A stretch of 64,000 bases of DNA from Heliocybe sulcata (taxonomy: Eukaryota; Basidiomycota; Agaricomycetes; Gloeophyllales; Gloeophyllaceae), in the NCBI GenBank assembly GCA_004369045.1, contig ML213506.1, positions 1,180,264 through 1,244,263 on the forward strand. The letters run 5' to 3'. Shown one piece after another: positions 1 to 11,387 of the stretch (its first letter is position 1; each line of letters starts with the position of its first letter). The notes beneath the pieces are model-generated. The model ran no database searches. It saw only the letters and a program-made list of their open reading frames with translations, and was not told where the DNA came from. A program made the translations under genes and the position numbers.

Positions 1-1376
1 TGACCCATTCCGGTGCTATATACATATCTACCTCCGTCTACGTGAACCGTATTGACTGTAGCTCATAGCACGCTTGCCACGTCAATATTGTAAGTTCTCC
101 AACTCTTCCGTGGAGCTGACGACGAGTTAACGAGCATCCCGCTTTGCGTAGAGGTCAGCAAATTTCGTGGCTAGCTGCCAGGTCCATAACATGGCGGTTC
201 ATCCGACTATTCGATTCCTCCTTGCCTGAGAAGCCGGCAGATTACTCAACGTGAGACACTTGTTCCTCGCTGCTTGAGCCAACTGGATGACAGTCTCAAT
301 CTAGTGCAATGAAAGCAGACAGCTTCTTTCCATCTGCTGCCCAAGTTGCGAAGACTGACCTTGCCACTTTGCGCACGGCAGGCCTGAGCCAGCGAAAGGC
401 TGAATATGGTATCCGATGACCTCCCTCTATGAAGACGAATTGAGAGTGCTCACGTTCCATCCCAGTACAGGACCTGGCATCAAGGTTCGCTGACGGGCGC
501 TTGACAACGCAAAAGCTACTCGAAGCAGATGACGAAGAGCTATATGAGCTCTTGACTGCTGTCCGAGGCATTGGTCGAGTAAGCTGTTGTTTTTATCTGT
601 CTGGTGCTTCCTTCCACTGACCGGTCTTACTTAGTGGACAGGTAGGTCAACGACGAAACCGCCTTCACAGACTATACTGAACCTCTGAAGTCGACATGTT
701 CGCGATATTCTCTCTCCGTCGACCCGACATCTTACCCGTCGGTGACCTGGGCGTCCAACGCGGCCTAGCTCGATGGTTCCTCTCCCTCCACTCGCCCTCC
801 CACAAGATCGACATTATCCCTGAAAAGCTACCAAAAGGTACCGGCGACGATGCTGAAGCGGACGGGCGCAGCGGTACTCTCGACCCTACCAAGGCTCCAT
901 CCGGACCTGCGGATGATGCATCCTCCCTGCCACCTGCACCGACTCTTCCGCAGACACCTAAGAAAAAGGGTACTCGTTCCAAGAAAGTGGAGCATGAGGA
1001 GGAGGAGGACGACCTGGGCCCTCTCCCGCCTCCCTTCACGCCCTCGATCAACCGAACTCTCAACGCCCCAGTCTCTGAAGACGTCCGCCAGCTCGAGCCG
1101 CTTCCTGAAGGTTTGACTGTGGCCATCTTGAAAAGCCGGCTGGATGGCAAGAAAAAGATCAAGTGAGTCATGACGCCTCCTGCACCGGCAGATCGACGCT
1201 CAATCTCGTGCTTTGCTAGGGGAGCCTTATTGACACCGAAGGAGATGGAGGACTTGACAAATAGCTGGCGACCGTATCGGAGTCTCGGTGAGTGTGCCTG
1301 CTATGGCTCTGTTGCACGGTAGGGAGCTAAACGTTAAGCAGGGGTGTATTACATGTGGTCCCTTGCGTCGGTATGA
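1..1376 (+). CDS. DNA-3-methyladenine glycosylase (AlkA/Mag family), 5' end outside window
   Basis: Base-excision-repair glycosylase of the helix-hairpin-helix GPD superfamily, expected to remove alkylated purines in the nucleus. Splicing gives exons at about 1-12, 69-89, 152-250, 305-408, 466-578, 635-641, 691-1162, 1220-1287 and 1342-1376. The chain then reads [33 protein letters not shown] (the HhH hairpin) and [12 protein letters not shown], whose Asp is the family's catalytic residue. It ends in [19 protein letters not shown] and YYMWSLASV, the usual family C-terminus. An acidic and Lys-rich insert of roughly 70 residues sits between the catalytic Asp and the last helices, longer than in bacterial AlkA. 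One exon is only 7 nt. The stop at 1374-1376 assumes no further intron; the 5' exons lie before base 1. The family call is secure; substrate preference is inferred. Confidence 0.88.
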
Positions 1377-1709
1377 ACGAGATCTAGAGTCACTGCACGA
1401 AACCATCAATAAGATGTTGGCGCATTGGCGCCACTACGACCACAATGCTTCAAACGTGCAACGTTCAATGCTTATATTCACCATTCGATGTCAGCGATCC
1501 AGAGTTATACACATTGCTGAGGCGTTTCTCGAGTATCAATTATACCTAGAAGCCCCGTTGTAAGCGATCGTTCCAGGCGAGATATCGATTTGATGTCGTG
1601 CAACAAAATATGCATTTGTCTCGTGTCATGTGCATCGGGTTAGCCTGATCCAATAACACTAGCAATCCTCGTAGCAAGTATATCAAATCAAATGCCAAAC
1701 CCTGGGAGG
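1377..1709. other. intergenic, 3' flank of the glycosylase gene
   Basis: No coding signal or RNA gene was seen. This is probably the 3' untranslated region and spacer, running into the purine-rich minisatellite. Confidence 0.5.
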
Positions 1710-2125
1710 GGATATGAGATGAGAGGGTGACGAGGGACAGCGGTGCAGACGGGACAGAAGGTGAGCAGGAGAGGGGAGGTTATGCAGAGCGAAATGGAGA
1801 GGAAGACAGACGGCAAGAGGAGAGGGAGGGAGAAGCGGGCTAAAGGAAGAGGGACAACTGGATAGAGGGAGGGCGGGATATAGGGTGAACAGAATAAGAG
1901 ATAGGCGAGAAGCGGGTTAGAGGGTTAGCAGGGGGGGCAAGGTATGAGCGTGGTAAAGGGATAGAATGAGGGCGAGATAGAGGTAATGGAGAGAGAAATG
2001 GGAGAAGAAGTACGATGAGAGCGGGTCAAAGGGATATGGGGGGAGCGGTGTAGAGGACTCATTGGCCAGCAGGATATCGGAGAGAGAGGGAGAGCGTAGA
2101 GAGAGCGAAAGCGGAGAGAGGGAGA
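1710..2125. repeat. purine-rich degenerate minisatellite, copy 1
   Basis: About 415 bp made almost only of A and G on the + strand. Imperfect units of about 25-33 bp recur around cores such as AGCGGGTTAGAGGG, GGTAAAGGGATAG and GCGGGATATAGGG. The same core recurs at 8150-8690. Both tracts lie on the downstream side of a copy of the promoter-bearing repeat. No reading frame is credible here. Confidence 0.7.
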
Positions 2126-2164
2126 CTTACATCAACAGAGTAGCGAGAACTGGATGAAGGGCGA

Positions 2165-2815
2165 GCAGCTTGAATCTTTGATGATCGTCACAGAACCTAA
2201 CATAATGCAAGTGTCAGCCACTGAGTTTCTGACCACCTGTCCCCGACCCTCGCTCCTGAAACGGCTTATGCGATGAATCACGAGGTCTTGAGGCCTTCTT
2301 GACGTAACAGGACGCTAGCCCACGCAACCGAAGGGGTACACACAGGGATGGTTTCGCAAGATCATCGTTCAGGAGGACTGCACTTGCCTTAGTCTCAACC
2401 CTAGACTTCACCCTAGACTTTGCCTTGAACCGTCCGAGGAGTACCAAGTGGATTCGCGGCGCGATGAAGAGAGTCGAAAGAAGAGGGAGTAGAATAAGAG
2501 AAGGAGGGAAGAGGGTGGTGAGGATGAACGGCGCAGAGCAGGGGGTTTATATCGCTCTGGGACGGTGGCTGTGGGTGGCTGACAGCGGAGTTCGAACACG
2601 TCGGCGGAGGCGGCGGACGCGTCGATCACGGGACCGCGACTTCGGCGACTGACAGGGAAGCGTCAAGGTGCTTCGAAAATCGTTGAACGTCAATCCTCCA
2701 GGACTTCGATGTCAAGCATCGTCGATTCGCTTGAGCACGGACCAGCTCTCTTTGTATGGTCGTGCGACCTCGCTGTGGTCGTAGCGGGTCCTTAGATCGG
2801 AGCATTTATGCCACT
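2165..2815 (-). repeat. promoter-bearing dispersed repeat, copy 1
   Basis: About 650 bp closely matching 9385-10110 (same strand) and 24570-25295 (opposite strand). In the - direction it holds a TATA motif (ATATAAAC), a CT-rich stretch as in basidiomycete start regions, then a conserved block with a possible intron ending CATTATGTTAG. Similarity fades just after that acceptor. The frames inside it cannot be joined into a recognisable protein. It may be the duplicated 5' end of a gene or the end of an unclassified mobile element. Confidence 0.75.
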
Positions 2816-3212
2816 GCCTGGCCTCCAGCAACATTGCGTCCAGGAGCCCCGGACGTTAAGCTGTAAGTGCTGTGATAGACGTCCTAGTTTCCCCTCAGTG
2901 TGCATTATATCTGCTTTATGCTAGCCGAGGCCGGCTGGATTGTATATGAGAGTCATTAATCCCAATTATAATCTACAACGTTAATGTAGTGTATGATAAA
3001 CGTGAATCGCGTGAATTCGAATCGTGGAACAGTTCGTGAAGGGGGACAGGTATGGCGGATACGTCTTTTTGAAATCGAAAGCGGAGTGGAAAAGCAAAGG
3101 ATAATGGCTACAACCAAGGGTGGGTGATCTTACAAGGCGAACAAGAGAGCATATAAGGTTACAGAGTTCAGACATTTCAGGCAAGAAAAATAGGACTCCA
3201 GCCGCCATTCGT
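2816..3212. other. intergenic spacer
   Basis: No gene was seen. The right part is probably the 3' untranslated region of the convergent membrane-protein gene. Confidence 0.4.
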
Positions 3213-3905
3213 TTAATAGGCAGCGGGACGCCTCCTGTAGTGACCGAAGACGCCACATGCAGCGAGGATGAAGCCTATGAACAGCGAGACAAGGGCACCC
3301 AGGGTGAGCCACAAAGCGTTGCCCCAGTGGACGTCGACGCCGGCCTCGCGGAAGCGGTGGTGCGCGATGCCGAAAAGGACCATGTCGAGGACCCACGCGA
3401 CGAGGGTCGTGAGCATAGCGAGGGCGGCGAGGAGGGACATGAACACTGTGCCGGCGCGGTGATAACCGGCGCCGCAGAGGCCGAACAGGAACGCGATTCC
3501 TGCTAAGCCGGCAGCAATGGGGTGGAGGATGAGGGTCTCGGTAAGGTTGTGGTAGATGCGATCATTCATACTGTTCGGAACGCTATAATAGGAGTTTGGT
3601 AAGAACCTGTCCGTGACTAGCACAGGCAAATTGTACGTACGCAGTGCCAATGATGCTTGGGTTAAAGTAGTAGCCGACATGGGTAGCCGTGCCCGTGTAC
3701 CCGAAGACACCAAAGTGAGTTGTGTGACCGGCCCCGGACACGGACAGGAATCGGATCGCCTCCCATTTTGGTGCTGAGACAGAGACCTGGGTGCGACGTC
3801 AGGTCGTGGGACAGACCTTAGATCGGATGAAGTACTCACGAAAATCAGCAACACCATGGCGGCGAAGCAGAAGAACAGGCCAGGGAGAGCAGCGCCGGCA
3901 GCCAT
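3213..3905 (-). CDS. SUR7/PalI-family four-helix membrane protein
   Basis: Small integral membrane protein of the SUR7/PalI (Rim9) type. Known members act in eisosomes, cell-wall stress or ambient-pH signalling at the plasma membrane; the role of this one is inferred only from fold and order. Exons 3840-3905, 3641-3786 and 3213-3582 encode 193 residues. The start MAAGAALPGLFFC opens the first membrane helix, which is split by intron 1. A loop of about 75 residues follows with HFGVFGYTGTATHVGYY, like the conserved FGxxGYC segment of the family. Three further helices lie at about residues 100-180 (AAGLAGIAFLFGLCGAG, VFMSLLAALAMLTTLVAWV, ALWLTLGALVSLFIGFIL), then a short basic tail. Only the assembled frame is open across all three exons. 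Assignment to Rim9 proper rather than another PalI-domain protein is not possible. Confidence 0.78.
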   Translation of the reverse strand: MAAGAALPGLFFCFAAMVLLIFVSTSSDLRSVPRPDVAPRSLSQHQNGRRSDSCPCPGPVTQLTLVSSGTRARLPMSATTLTQASLALRTYNLPVLVTDRFLPNSYYSVPNSMNDRIYHNLTETLILHPIAAGLAGIAFLFGLCGAGYHRAGTVFMSLLAALAMLTTLVAWVLDMVLFGIAHHRFREAGVDVHWGNALWLTLGALVSLFIGFILAACGVFGHYRRRPAAY

Positions 3906-5509
3906 GATTGCTTTCGTGAAAATGGGCTGTGAACCACCGGGTAAGTAGGTGTTCGTTGGATGTAACGACGAGGACGAACCTAATGCTAAGGGGAAGGGCG
4001 ACGGAGCGGATGAAAACTGCGGATGGCGGAAGAGCAGGAAGAGCAGTTTATAAGTGGCTGAGGGCAGTGACGTGAGGTGGAGAGTCGGATAATACGTCAC
4101 CTTCCCTATTGGGCAAGTGTGTTAGCCACGAGGGAAAGGCGATTTTGCGTGCAGCGCAGAGTGCGTCGTTATCGGCTCCGCAAACACCACCATCCTACAT
4201 AAGCCCTGTCGTACACACCACTCACGTACCTGTGACCATCGCTGAACGTGCCCTTCGTGTTCCGTGGCCGGGTCTAGGTGTTGGTTGGACGTAACCTCAT
4301 GGAATGGAAAGACGAGGTCATTTGCACCCGATGAATATATTACACTTGAGCTAGACTTGCTGGCGGACGTCTCCTCCGTGAATATTTGAATCCTAGTAGT
4401 GAGCAACGGGTTAAGCCTGGTTCCGATGGTGAACGGTGACCAGTGACTCGTGACCTCGGCCGGTGTGTCTGAGATTTTAACGTTTACCAGCGGCACACGA
4501 TCAAAGAAAGCGCCGTTCTCTTGCGTAAATGTAAGCGGTAGGTAGTCCTGAATGCGGACGAGAACAGGGCGAAAGGCAAGCAGAGCTCGCTGGGTCGGAA
4601 GCTAAGGCCTAACTTCCTGAAGGAGCACAGGTGCCGACTGCATGGTCGCGACACTCGGATGATGCACAAGTAACTTAAGTATTTCACAGCTGAAGAACTC
4701 CATCAATGCTGAGCAGAAGCGCTCGAGACCTAGAATAAGCCATGAGGTGTCCAGGAGTAATGCTCCTTGTCTGACACGATCAGAACAAATGACTTGACAT
4801 GTAGCCCGAACTCTAAGGTCCGTTACACTGCCCATACGTTATTGGTAGCCGTCTATAGGAGGCAGTACGCCACCAGAGAGCTAACAGCATACACGGACAG
4901 CTTCCAAAAGCCGTACATGAGCTGCAATGGAGCTGACCGTCTCTAGCAGAAGCCGGAGCAACGGAGTGGGCAGTGGTCAGTCAACCGACCTCGGACTCTA
5001 GGACGTTTCTATCACACCGGACAAATTCACTTGAGGCGTGCAGCCCGGCTATTGCAACATCGATGAAAGAACTGAAACGTTCATAGCGTCTCTAGAGTCA
5101 AGGTAAAACTCGTGGCACATACCTTCAAAGGTCGTCCGATCCATTGATGCCTATGCAGGACAAAGCCCGCCATGCGTCAACGCTTTGGTCTATGTGGCCC
5201 GCGATGGTCCTTGGCGCTGGTAGTAAAGGTCATCCATTATGGGTCAAAGGGCCGTCAGCCCTCCTGGACCTAGGAAACTAACTCATTGATATCGATAGCT
5301 ACGAGCACGTCCAAGACCAACGGACGCTTCTGGTGCGCACCATAATATGCAGTTTTGATCACCCACGGAATAGCTGACGAGATCAGCACGCTTTCTGAGG
5401 ACTCGTCGGTGTCAAAAGAAGAAGCTCCCGTTGTGGCAAAGCGCAGCAAAGTGCAACTTGCCACACCAGGGCCGTTATGTGGCGTCGTGTGGCACGGCTT
5501 GGCTGGAGA
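3906..5509. other. intergenic, about 1.6 kb, no gene recognised
   Basis: This stretch separates the divergently transcribed membrane-protein gene and the gene at 5687. Short open frames show no domain, codon pattern or splice logic. The left edge should hold the membrane-protein promoter and the right edge the upstream region of the next gene. Confidence 0.4.
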
Positions 5510-5515
5510 TATAAG
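5510..5515 (+). promoter_or_regulatory. probable TATA element of the gene at 5687
   Basis: TATAAG lies about 170 bp before the start codon and is followed by a CT-rich stretch (CCGTCTCTTTCTTTTCTCC), the usual layout of a basidiomycete core promoter and leader. The transcription start itself is not visible. Confidence 0.35.
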
Positions 5516-5686
5516 AGGCGCTGCCTCTGTGTGGCTGAACCGCCCGTCTCTTTCTTTTCTCCATTGGGATCCTTGTCTCTGTGCGACTGACGACGGGTTC
5601 CTGCATCTCAAACCCGACCTTGTCGCTCCGACTACCTCCCTCTGGAATAAATTGACCTTATCCTCTTCTCATCCTCGTTTAAACTC

Positions 5687-7554
5687 ATGGCTCCAGGATA
5701 TTCCTTTGGCCACCTGCCGCCTCGTCCTCGCAAGCTATCGGATGATTTTCTCAAGTTTGTTGGCATCAGGTGAGTTCTTCCACGTATCTCACAAATCGAC
5801 GCAGACTGAGGTACCTGTATAGGAAGGAGGAACCTTCCTGCATCCCGAAGGCCACGCCCGAATCCATGATACAGGATGCTGAACAAGGTTTGCAGCGTAT
5901 CAAGGCTCAAATAAGAGACCTCATTGCGAAGGATCCCAAGCTCGGCGAGCCTAAAAAGCCTCTGGAATACTATGACGATCCGGTCAAGAAAGGCGAAATA
6001 GAACAGCTTAAGAAGTTGCAACGCTTGGAATGTGCGACAATACTCTGGATCGGAGATATGAAGAGGCTTCATCCTCCTCCGTCGGATCGAGAAGTTCGGC
6101 CCAAATTGTTCGGCCTCTTGCCTCGGCCTCTCAGACGTCGCGCTAATTCGGAAACTTCACGTCCCGCGCCTGCGCCTCCTCCAAAGGACGTATCTCGGGC
6201 TTCTAATGCTAATTCGACGAGGCCTGGCCACCGGCGTTCCGTGTCTGATGATCTCGTGTCTCCGCCGGCCTATAGTGCCGAATGTCCTGGCGATTCCCGT
6301 GGCCTGCCTCTTGAACGCCCTTGTCTCGGTTCTGCCACTCCTCTCATAGACCGCTCTGTCAAGGATAAATGGAGGAAGCCTCCCTCATACACGTATCCAC
6401 GTGTTCGGGCGAATAGTGCTGGTCCAACGTACCGCAACACCCTAACCACTGTTGTGGGCCCGGACATTGGACAGGGCAAGGCGTCTGACTACGATGCCAC
6501 CACTGCACGCGCTCAGGAACAGTCTCAGATACCTTCTGACCGTAACCAGGTTCCTCCTCAGGCCCTTCGCAGGATCAAAGCTCGCGTCGATCCACATGCA
6601 CTCCGTAAGCATACTGACGACCAGTTCTCCTCGTCTGTTTCTGGCTGTATCCACGACCGTCAAGTCTTGACTGCGAGTGCAAAGCCTGCCGCTCCCCCGT
6701 TACCGCCGCCCAAGGATGGGCAGCGTTCTCGCCCATCGAATGCGACTGAACAGGCGAAGATGAGGACTCCTGTTATGTCGACCACTGCGTCTCATGTTAC
6801 TGGCAGTCATTCTCATACACGGCACGGCACAAGCTCTACTCAATACATGGCGTCCACTGCACGCTCGGCTCGCGTGGAGGGATCCGGTAAACACGTCTGC
6901 ACTACTCAAAGCGCTGGGATCATGTCAAGCGGTAGCCAACGAAGACGGCATGATGCTGTTCCCGGTACAGCTCATATGCATGACCCCTTGCACTCGGCCG
7001 TTGAGTACGTTCGAGCCACCATACCTACACCTGCCCCGTCCAGAGACGTCAGGGCTGATCCGGATAAGACGCACAAGTATCGCGCTCGTCAACAACAAGC
7101 TAGCCCCTCGGACGTTCCCTTTCCTCATTCGGCCTCTGGCAGACCTTCTGTCCCCATTCACGACAGCCATCAGATGGACGAGATAGATGTGGACAGGATC
7201 GCCCGGACCAATGCGAGATGCGCCCGTTGGGCTGCTGAGAACGCCACATATAGCTCAGAGCAGCTCAGGGACTCTGTGGTGGCCCATAACTGGATGCGAG
7301 AGGACTTATTCAACATCCTCGAACAGAACGGTATCATGGACACTGTTCCAGATAATCATATCCGAGTTCCTCCTGGAGATGTGCATGGCAGAGCAGAGCC
7401 CTCAAGTTTGCAGGCTCGTGATATTGCAAATAGCAGTGGGAGGCAGCCCTACTCCCAACAATCCTCAAGCTCTAGGGTTTACACAGGGCCCGACGTACAA
7501 TACTCCAAAGGCGGATTCTATCTGTCCAAGAACTCAAGGTCTCATAGGCACTAA
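5687..7554 (+). CDS. Ser/Pro-rich protein of unknown function, paralogue A
   Basis: Exons 5687-5769 and 5823-7554 encode 604 residues starting MAPGYSFGHLPPRPRKL. The first exon ends GIR and joins directly to KEEP after a 53 bp intron. The N-terminal 110 residues are mostly helical and charged (ESMIQDAEQGLQRIKAQIRD). The rest is low-complexity, rich in Ser, Pro, Arg and His. Near the C-terminus stand two motifs, DRIARTNARCARWAAENATY and SSSSRVYTGPDVQYSKGG, and the end RSHRH. Both motifs recur in weaker form in the gene at 15135-16800, so the two look like diverged paralogues. No catalytic or binding domain is recognised. Coding status rests on the uninterrupted 1.7 kb frame and a clean intron. 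Confidence 0.7.
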
Positions 7555-8149
7555 TCGGCGTCCTTCGGTAAACATCTTAACATCCACAAACAGAATCTCT
7601 CTCGACTCTTCAACGTCAAGCTCGAGCACTCTCCTTAGTCCCAAACGACCCAGTCGATGTTGCACATCGATTGATATCCTTATCCTTGTGCCTGTATTTC
7701 TATGTGCTCTGAACTCCTGCTCATGCCGTCTTCCGTCGCCGCGTGCCTTCTTCCTGTCAATCTATTCATCAAGTTTGTCGTATAGCATCAATAGGCTCAT
7801 CCAATGCCCGTCACGGTCCTTATATTCCAGCCTTCCGTCTCATAGGCCACCAAGTTATCGCTCCTTGTCTATATCATTATCATTTCTCACTCAGTGTCCT
7901 TGCAGCTCGAACGTGTCAACACTTTATCACGAGGGTTTCGTATATGTGACCATTATTAACGTCGTATAAGAATTTATCAAGCATTTGAATACAGATACAC
8001 ATGATGAACAAGGGCCTATTTACAAGTAAATCGCGCTTCTTGCACCTCTGAGCGTCACAAAGAGGCAACTCGCAATGCATTGTCTCAATGTCTTCAACAT
8101 ATCTTTGACACGTGGCAGGACAAAAGTAGTGAGGCAAAGCAGGTAACGA
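7555..8149. other. 3' flank, no gene recognised
   Basis: Probably the 3' untranslated region of the preceding gene followed by spacer. An alternative frame running from 7187 past the stop is a shadow of the gene. Confidence 0.4.
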
Positions 8150-8690
8150 GAGAGTGGCGGGTCAAATGTGGGGAAGAGCGGGATAGAGGGATAGATGGAC
8201 AGCGGGATAGAATGATAGAGAGGAAGCGGATAGAAGGAGGGAAGGTTGAGGAGAGAGGGATACGAGGAGAACGGGCGCAAGGAGCAGGGAGTGTGAAGGA
8301 GCGAGGACGACGACGGTGAGCGGTATAAGGGAAGGGAGAGGAGAAGAACGCAAAGCGCATCAAGAGAGGGCGGAATAAGAGATAGATGGGAAGTGGGTTA
8401 GAGGGGTGAAAGGAGGGGAAGGTAAAGGGATAGGCGAGAGGCAGGTTAAAGGGAGGGTGGGGTAACGAGATAGATGGGATGGTGCAGGGAAAGGGGATTC
8501 GAAGAACAGGAGGGCGGGGTAAAGGACGGACGTGAAACGGGTTAAAGGGATAGGGGAGAGCGGGTTAGAGAAATATGGGGAGGGCCAGTAAAGGTGTAGA
8601 TGAGAGGCGAGTCAGAGGGATAGATAAGAAGAAGGGCAGCGGGTTAGATGGATACGAGGAAAGCTGGTTTGGAGGATGAAGATCACGAAG
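8150..8690. repeat. purine-rich degenerate minisatellite, copy 2
   Basis: About 540 bp, nearly all A and G on the + strand. It has irregular 25-33 bp units with cores such as GCGGGTTAGAGAAATAGG and ACGGGTTAAAGGGATAGG, shared with 1710-2125. It lies downstream of repeat copy 2 in the orientation seen for copy 1, but about 0.7 kb away from it. Confidence 0.7.
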
Positions 8691-9384
8691 TGATCTGAGA
8701 CCGGAGAGATACGGAATACTCGAGGCCAGCTTGCACGCCGGCCTCAAGTATCTTGTATCTCTACAATCCCCAACAAAGGGCCTGCACGGAGTATAAAGCG
8801 GTCAGCATACGAACACAGAAACAACATAAGCTGCACGTGCCCTCATCATCTTCACAAACCCCAACGGCGCCAGAAAATGTTTGCTTCTACGAACAGAGAA
8901 GTAGCTGTGGTTTATGCGTTGGATTTCTATCGTTAGGATGTCGGTACCTGACAAGAAGCAAGTGTCAGCTTTTGACAGTCCGTCTGCATATCAGTCCATG
9001 GCTCATGCAACTGCGACGTGTATGGTATCGTACGATGGGTACCGTAGGTAACATGGGAGACCGCCTGCTCTGGAAAACGAGTGATCAGCCCGCCCAGCCA
9101 GGCGACGTCTTAAACAACCACCTATGAAGAAGAGCCCGGGCTACTAGGCCATCTGCAAAGATCGATGTCTTACCCCAAGCTTAGATCCATACAAGCCAGC
9201 TTGCACCCAGAGAATCCGCGAGTCCTTTGGAAACGGGATCCTCCTTCGGGACACGGGATGCCCGCCCGGCCCAGGCGCCAACTCAGCCCCTACCACAGTG
9301 CACCAGAAACGAACCAATATGAAGCTGCACTTGCCTTGAATACTCCCACGCTCTGATAAATCCATATCTATGCGGCCCCGATTG
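8691..9384. other. spacer between minisatellite and repeat copy 2
   Basis: No gene recognised. On the - strand it continues the unit that starts at repeat copy 2 and may be the downstream part of a decayed transcription unit. Confidence 0.35.
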
Positions 9385-10110
9385 AAAGCCCTACGAGTTA
9401 GCATCTGAATGATGAATCAGGGACTTGCCTTCGCCACGTTCACAACCCACTCCTCCGAATGATGCACGCGTTGGACGACTGCCACAGAACCTAACATAAT
9501 GCAAGTGTCAGCCACTGAAGTTCTGACCACCTGTCCCCGACCCTCGCTCCTGAAACGGCTTATGCGATGAATCACGAGGTCTTGCGGCCTTCTTGACGTA
9601 ACAGGACGCTAGCCCACGCAACCGAAGGGGTACACACAGGGATGGTTTCGCAAGATCATAGTTCAGGAGGACTGCACTTGCCTTGGTCTTAACTATAGGC
9701 GTCACCCGCGACTTCGCCTGGAACCGTCCGAGGAGTACCAAGCGCCATGAAGATAGTAGAGAGGAGAGGGAGTAGAGCAAGAGAAGGACGGAGAGAGAGA
9801 AGAGGATGGTGAGGATGAACGGCGCAGAGCAGGGGGTTTATATCGCTCTGGGACGGTGGCTGTGGGTGGCTGACAGCGGAGTTCGAACACGTCGGCGGAG
9901 GCGGCGGACGCGTCGATCACGGGACTGCGACTTCGGCGACTGACAGGGAAGCGTCAAGCTGCTTCGAAAATCGTTGAACGTCAATCCTCCAGGACTTCGA
10001 TGTCAAAGGATCGACGATCTGCTTGCGCACGGACCAGCTCTGTTTGTATGGTCGTGTAGCCATACCGCAAACGTAGCGAGCCCTTGGATGGGAGTATTCA
10101 AGGGAGGCTG
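9385..10110 (-). repeat. promoter-bearing dispersed repeat, copy 2
   Basis: About 725 bp. It shares with copy 3 (24570-25295) an extra 3' block after the CATTATGTTAG acceptor, reading VVQR.H..EEWVVN.AK in both, followed by a donor (GCAAGT here, GTAAGT in copy 3). Conservation of amino acids together with splice sites suggests the repeat contains real exons. The TATA motif and CT-rich leader are kept. It is on the same strand as copy 1, 7 kb away. Confidence 0.75.
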
Positions 10111-11387
10111 TATTGTAGCCCATAATGCTTGCAAGCTGCGTGCGCCGTGTAGCTGAGGCGGGAGGTTACACGCATCCAACCGAGCGGCGTACCCATCAAG
10201 TAAAGCGAGCAGGCAAGGTCGTGCTCCTCGAGAGCAGAGAGAAAACGGAAGCGAAAGAAACAAATGAACCACACTCGTAACCGAGCACTCGCATAAGGGT
10301 GACGCCCCACGATTACTGGCCACTCCGAAGCAGGATTCACCCTCGGAAGGGCAAGACACGAGCGGGAAATGAGTGAAGATGACCAAAGTGCCGTGCGCCA
10401 CATGCCGCCAAGGCCCCAGCATCTAGAGGGTACTGATGAGAGTCCTGGATCACTATCAAGAAACCTCCGCATCCCGTGCTGTTGACATCCGTCACACAGG
10501 AGCATCTGCCGTCCGCGATAGCGCAGGGAGCGAGAAATCGCGACAAGGAAAATGACCGAGATACCGAGCTTGAAGGCGCAGCACTATTGGCCAGTGATTA
10601 GCACGATGAAGCGAATGTACCTAGCATCTTCCCCGAACGGCTTCGTTCTGTAGGCCAGTGGAAGTGGAAGGAACAAGCGCCTACTACAAGAACTAGTCAA
10701 TGCCGCGAGGACTTGCAACGAGCGGTCAGGCTTCAAGGTTCGGCACCAGACACAGATTTTCCTGTGAGGAAGGAGATATCGTCCATCAGAACTAGAGAAA
10801 GGGCACGCAGAAGACAACAGTCCAACTATTGACCAGGGAAACAAGGATCACTCCAGAGCTACTCGTCGACTCACCTGACCCAATAGAGAACAAATAGAGC
10901 AGAAGTCCTTTCCCATCCGAGCGCGAGTTAAATGCAGGAGTGCGCCTTCTATCACCATCAGAACGGGGGAAAGCAGTCTGTCCGCGTAGAAAGGACGGTT
11001 TCATTTCGGCTGGTTATCCAACCCTTTCGGAGGTCAACTCGTCGACGAGAGCATGAGAGGCCCTCTCCTGAAGCAAAAAGAGTGTGAGCAAATTACACAA
11101 GACCAGCGCAGTACCCTTTCACAAGCGCTCGATCCAGCAGCTCGCCCCAGTTACTCTCCCTTTATCACGGGCGGTCGCCGAAATCTCCCATGATGACAAC
11201 TTCCGTGGAGGAAACGTCCCACAGCAAGTCTAGCGTGTCCCGGAGATTGGACATAAACACAGCGGACTGGGATATATAGTAAACTTTGCAAAGACGCGTG
11301 CGACACCAATATATCGCAGGCGACCCCGATGCAGCGAGACTCCAGGCACCGGGTTGATCGGCGGGAAACCTTAACCACAAAGTCATT
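10111..11387. other. intergenic, about 1.3 kb, no gene supported
   Basis: Several short frames exist on the - strand but none continues or shows a domain. One, at 11165-11401, ends in STEVVIMGDFGDRP, which faintly recalls the GDFN motif of LINE endonucleases. The right edge holds the upstream region of the TAPT1 homologue. Confidence 0.4.

Noticed and set aside
665-1171. 168-codon frame on the - strand
   Set aside because: It is the complement of the main glycosylase exon; the + strand matches the enzyme family residue by residue.
1710-2125. Interstitial telomere array
   Set aside because: The units are irregular and only partly match TTAGGG; no run of exact repeats exists, so minisatellite is the safer description.
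7187-7969. 260-codon + strand frame overlapping the end of paralogue A
   Set aside because: It lies in a different frame over coding sequence and runs into the 3' flank, with Ser-rich low-complexity content and no motif.
10098-10505. 135-codon - strand frame with several Cys near its start
   Set aside because: The Cys spacing fits no zinc finger, the frame overlaps others equally open, and it abuts a repeat end.
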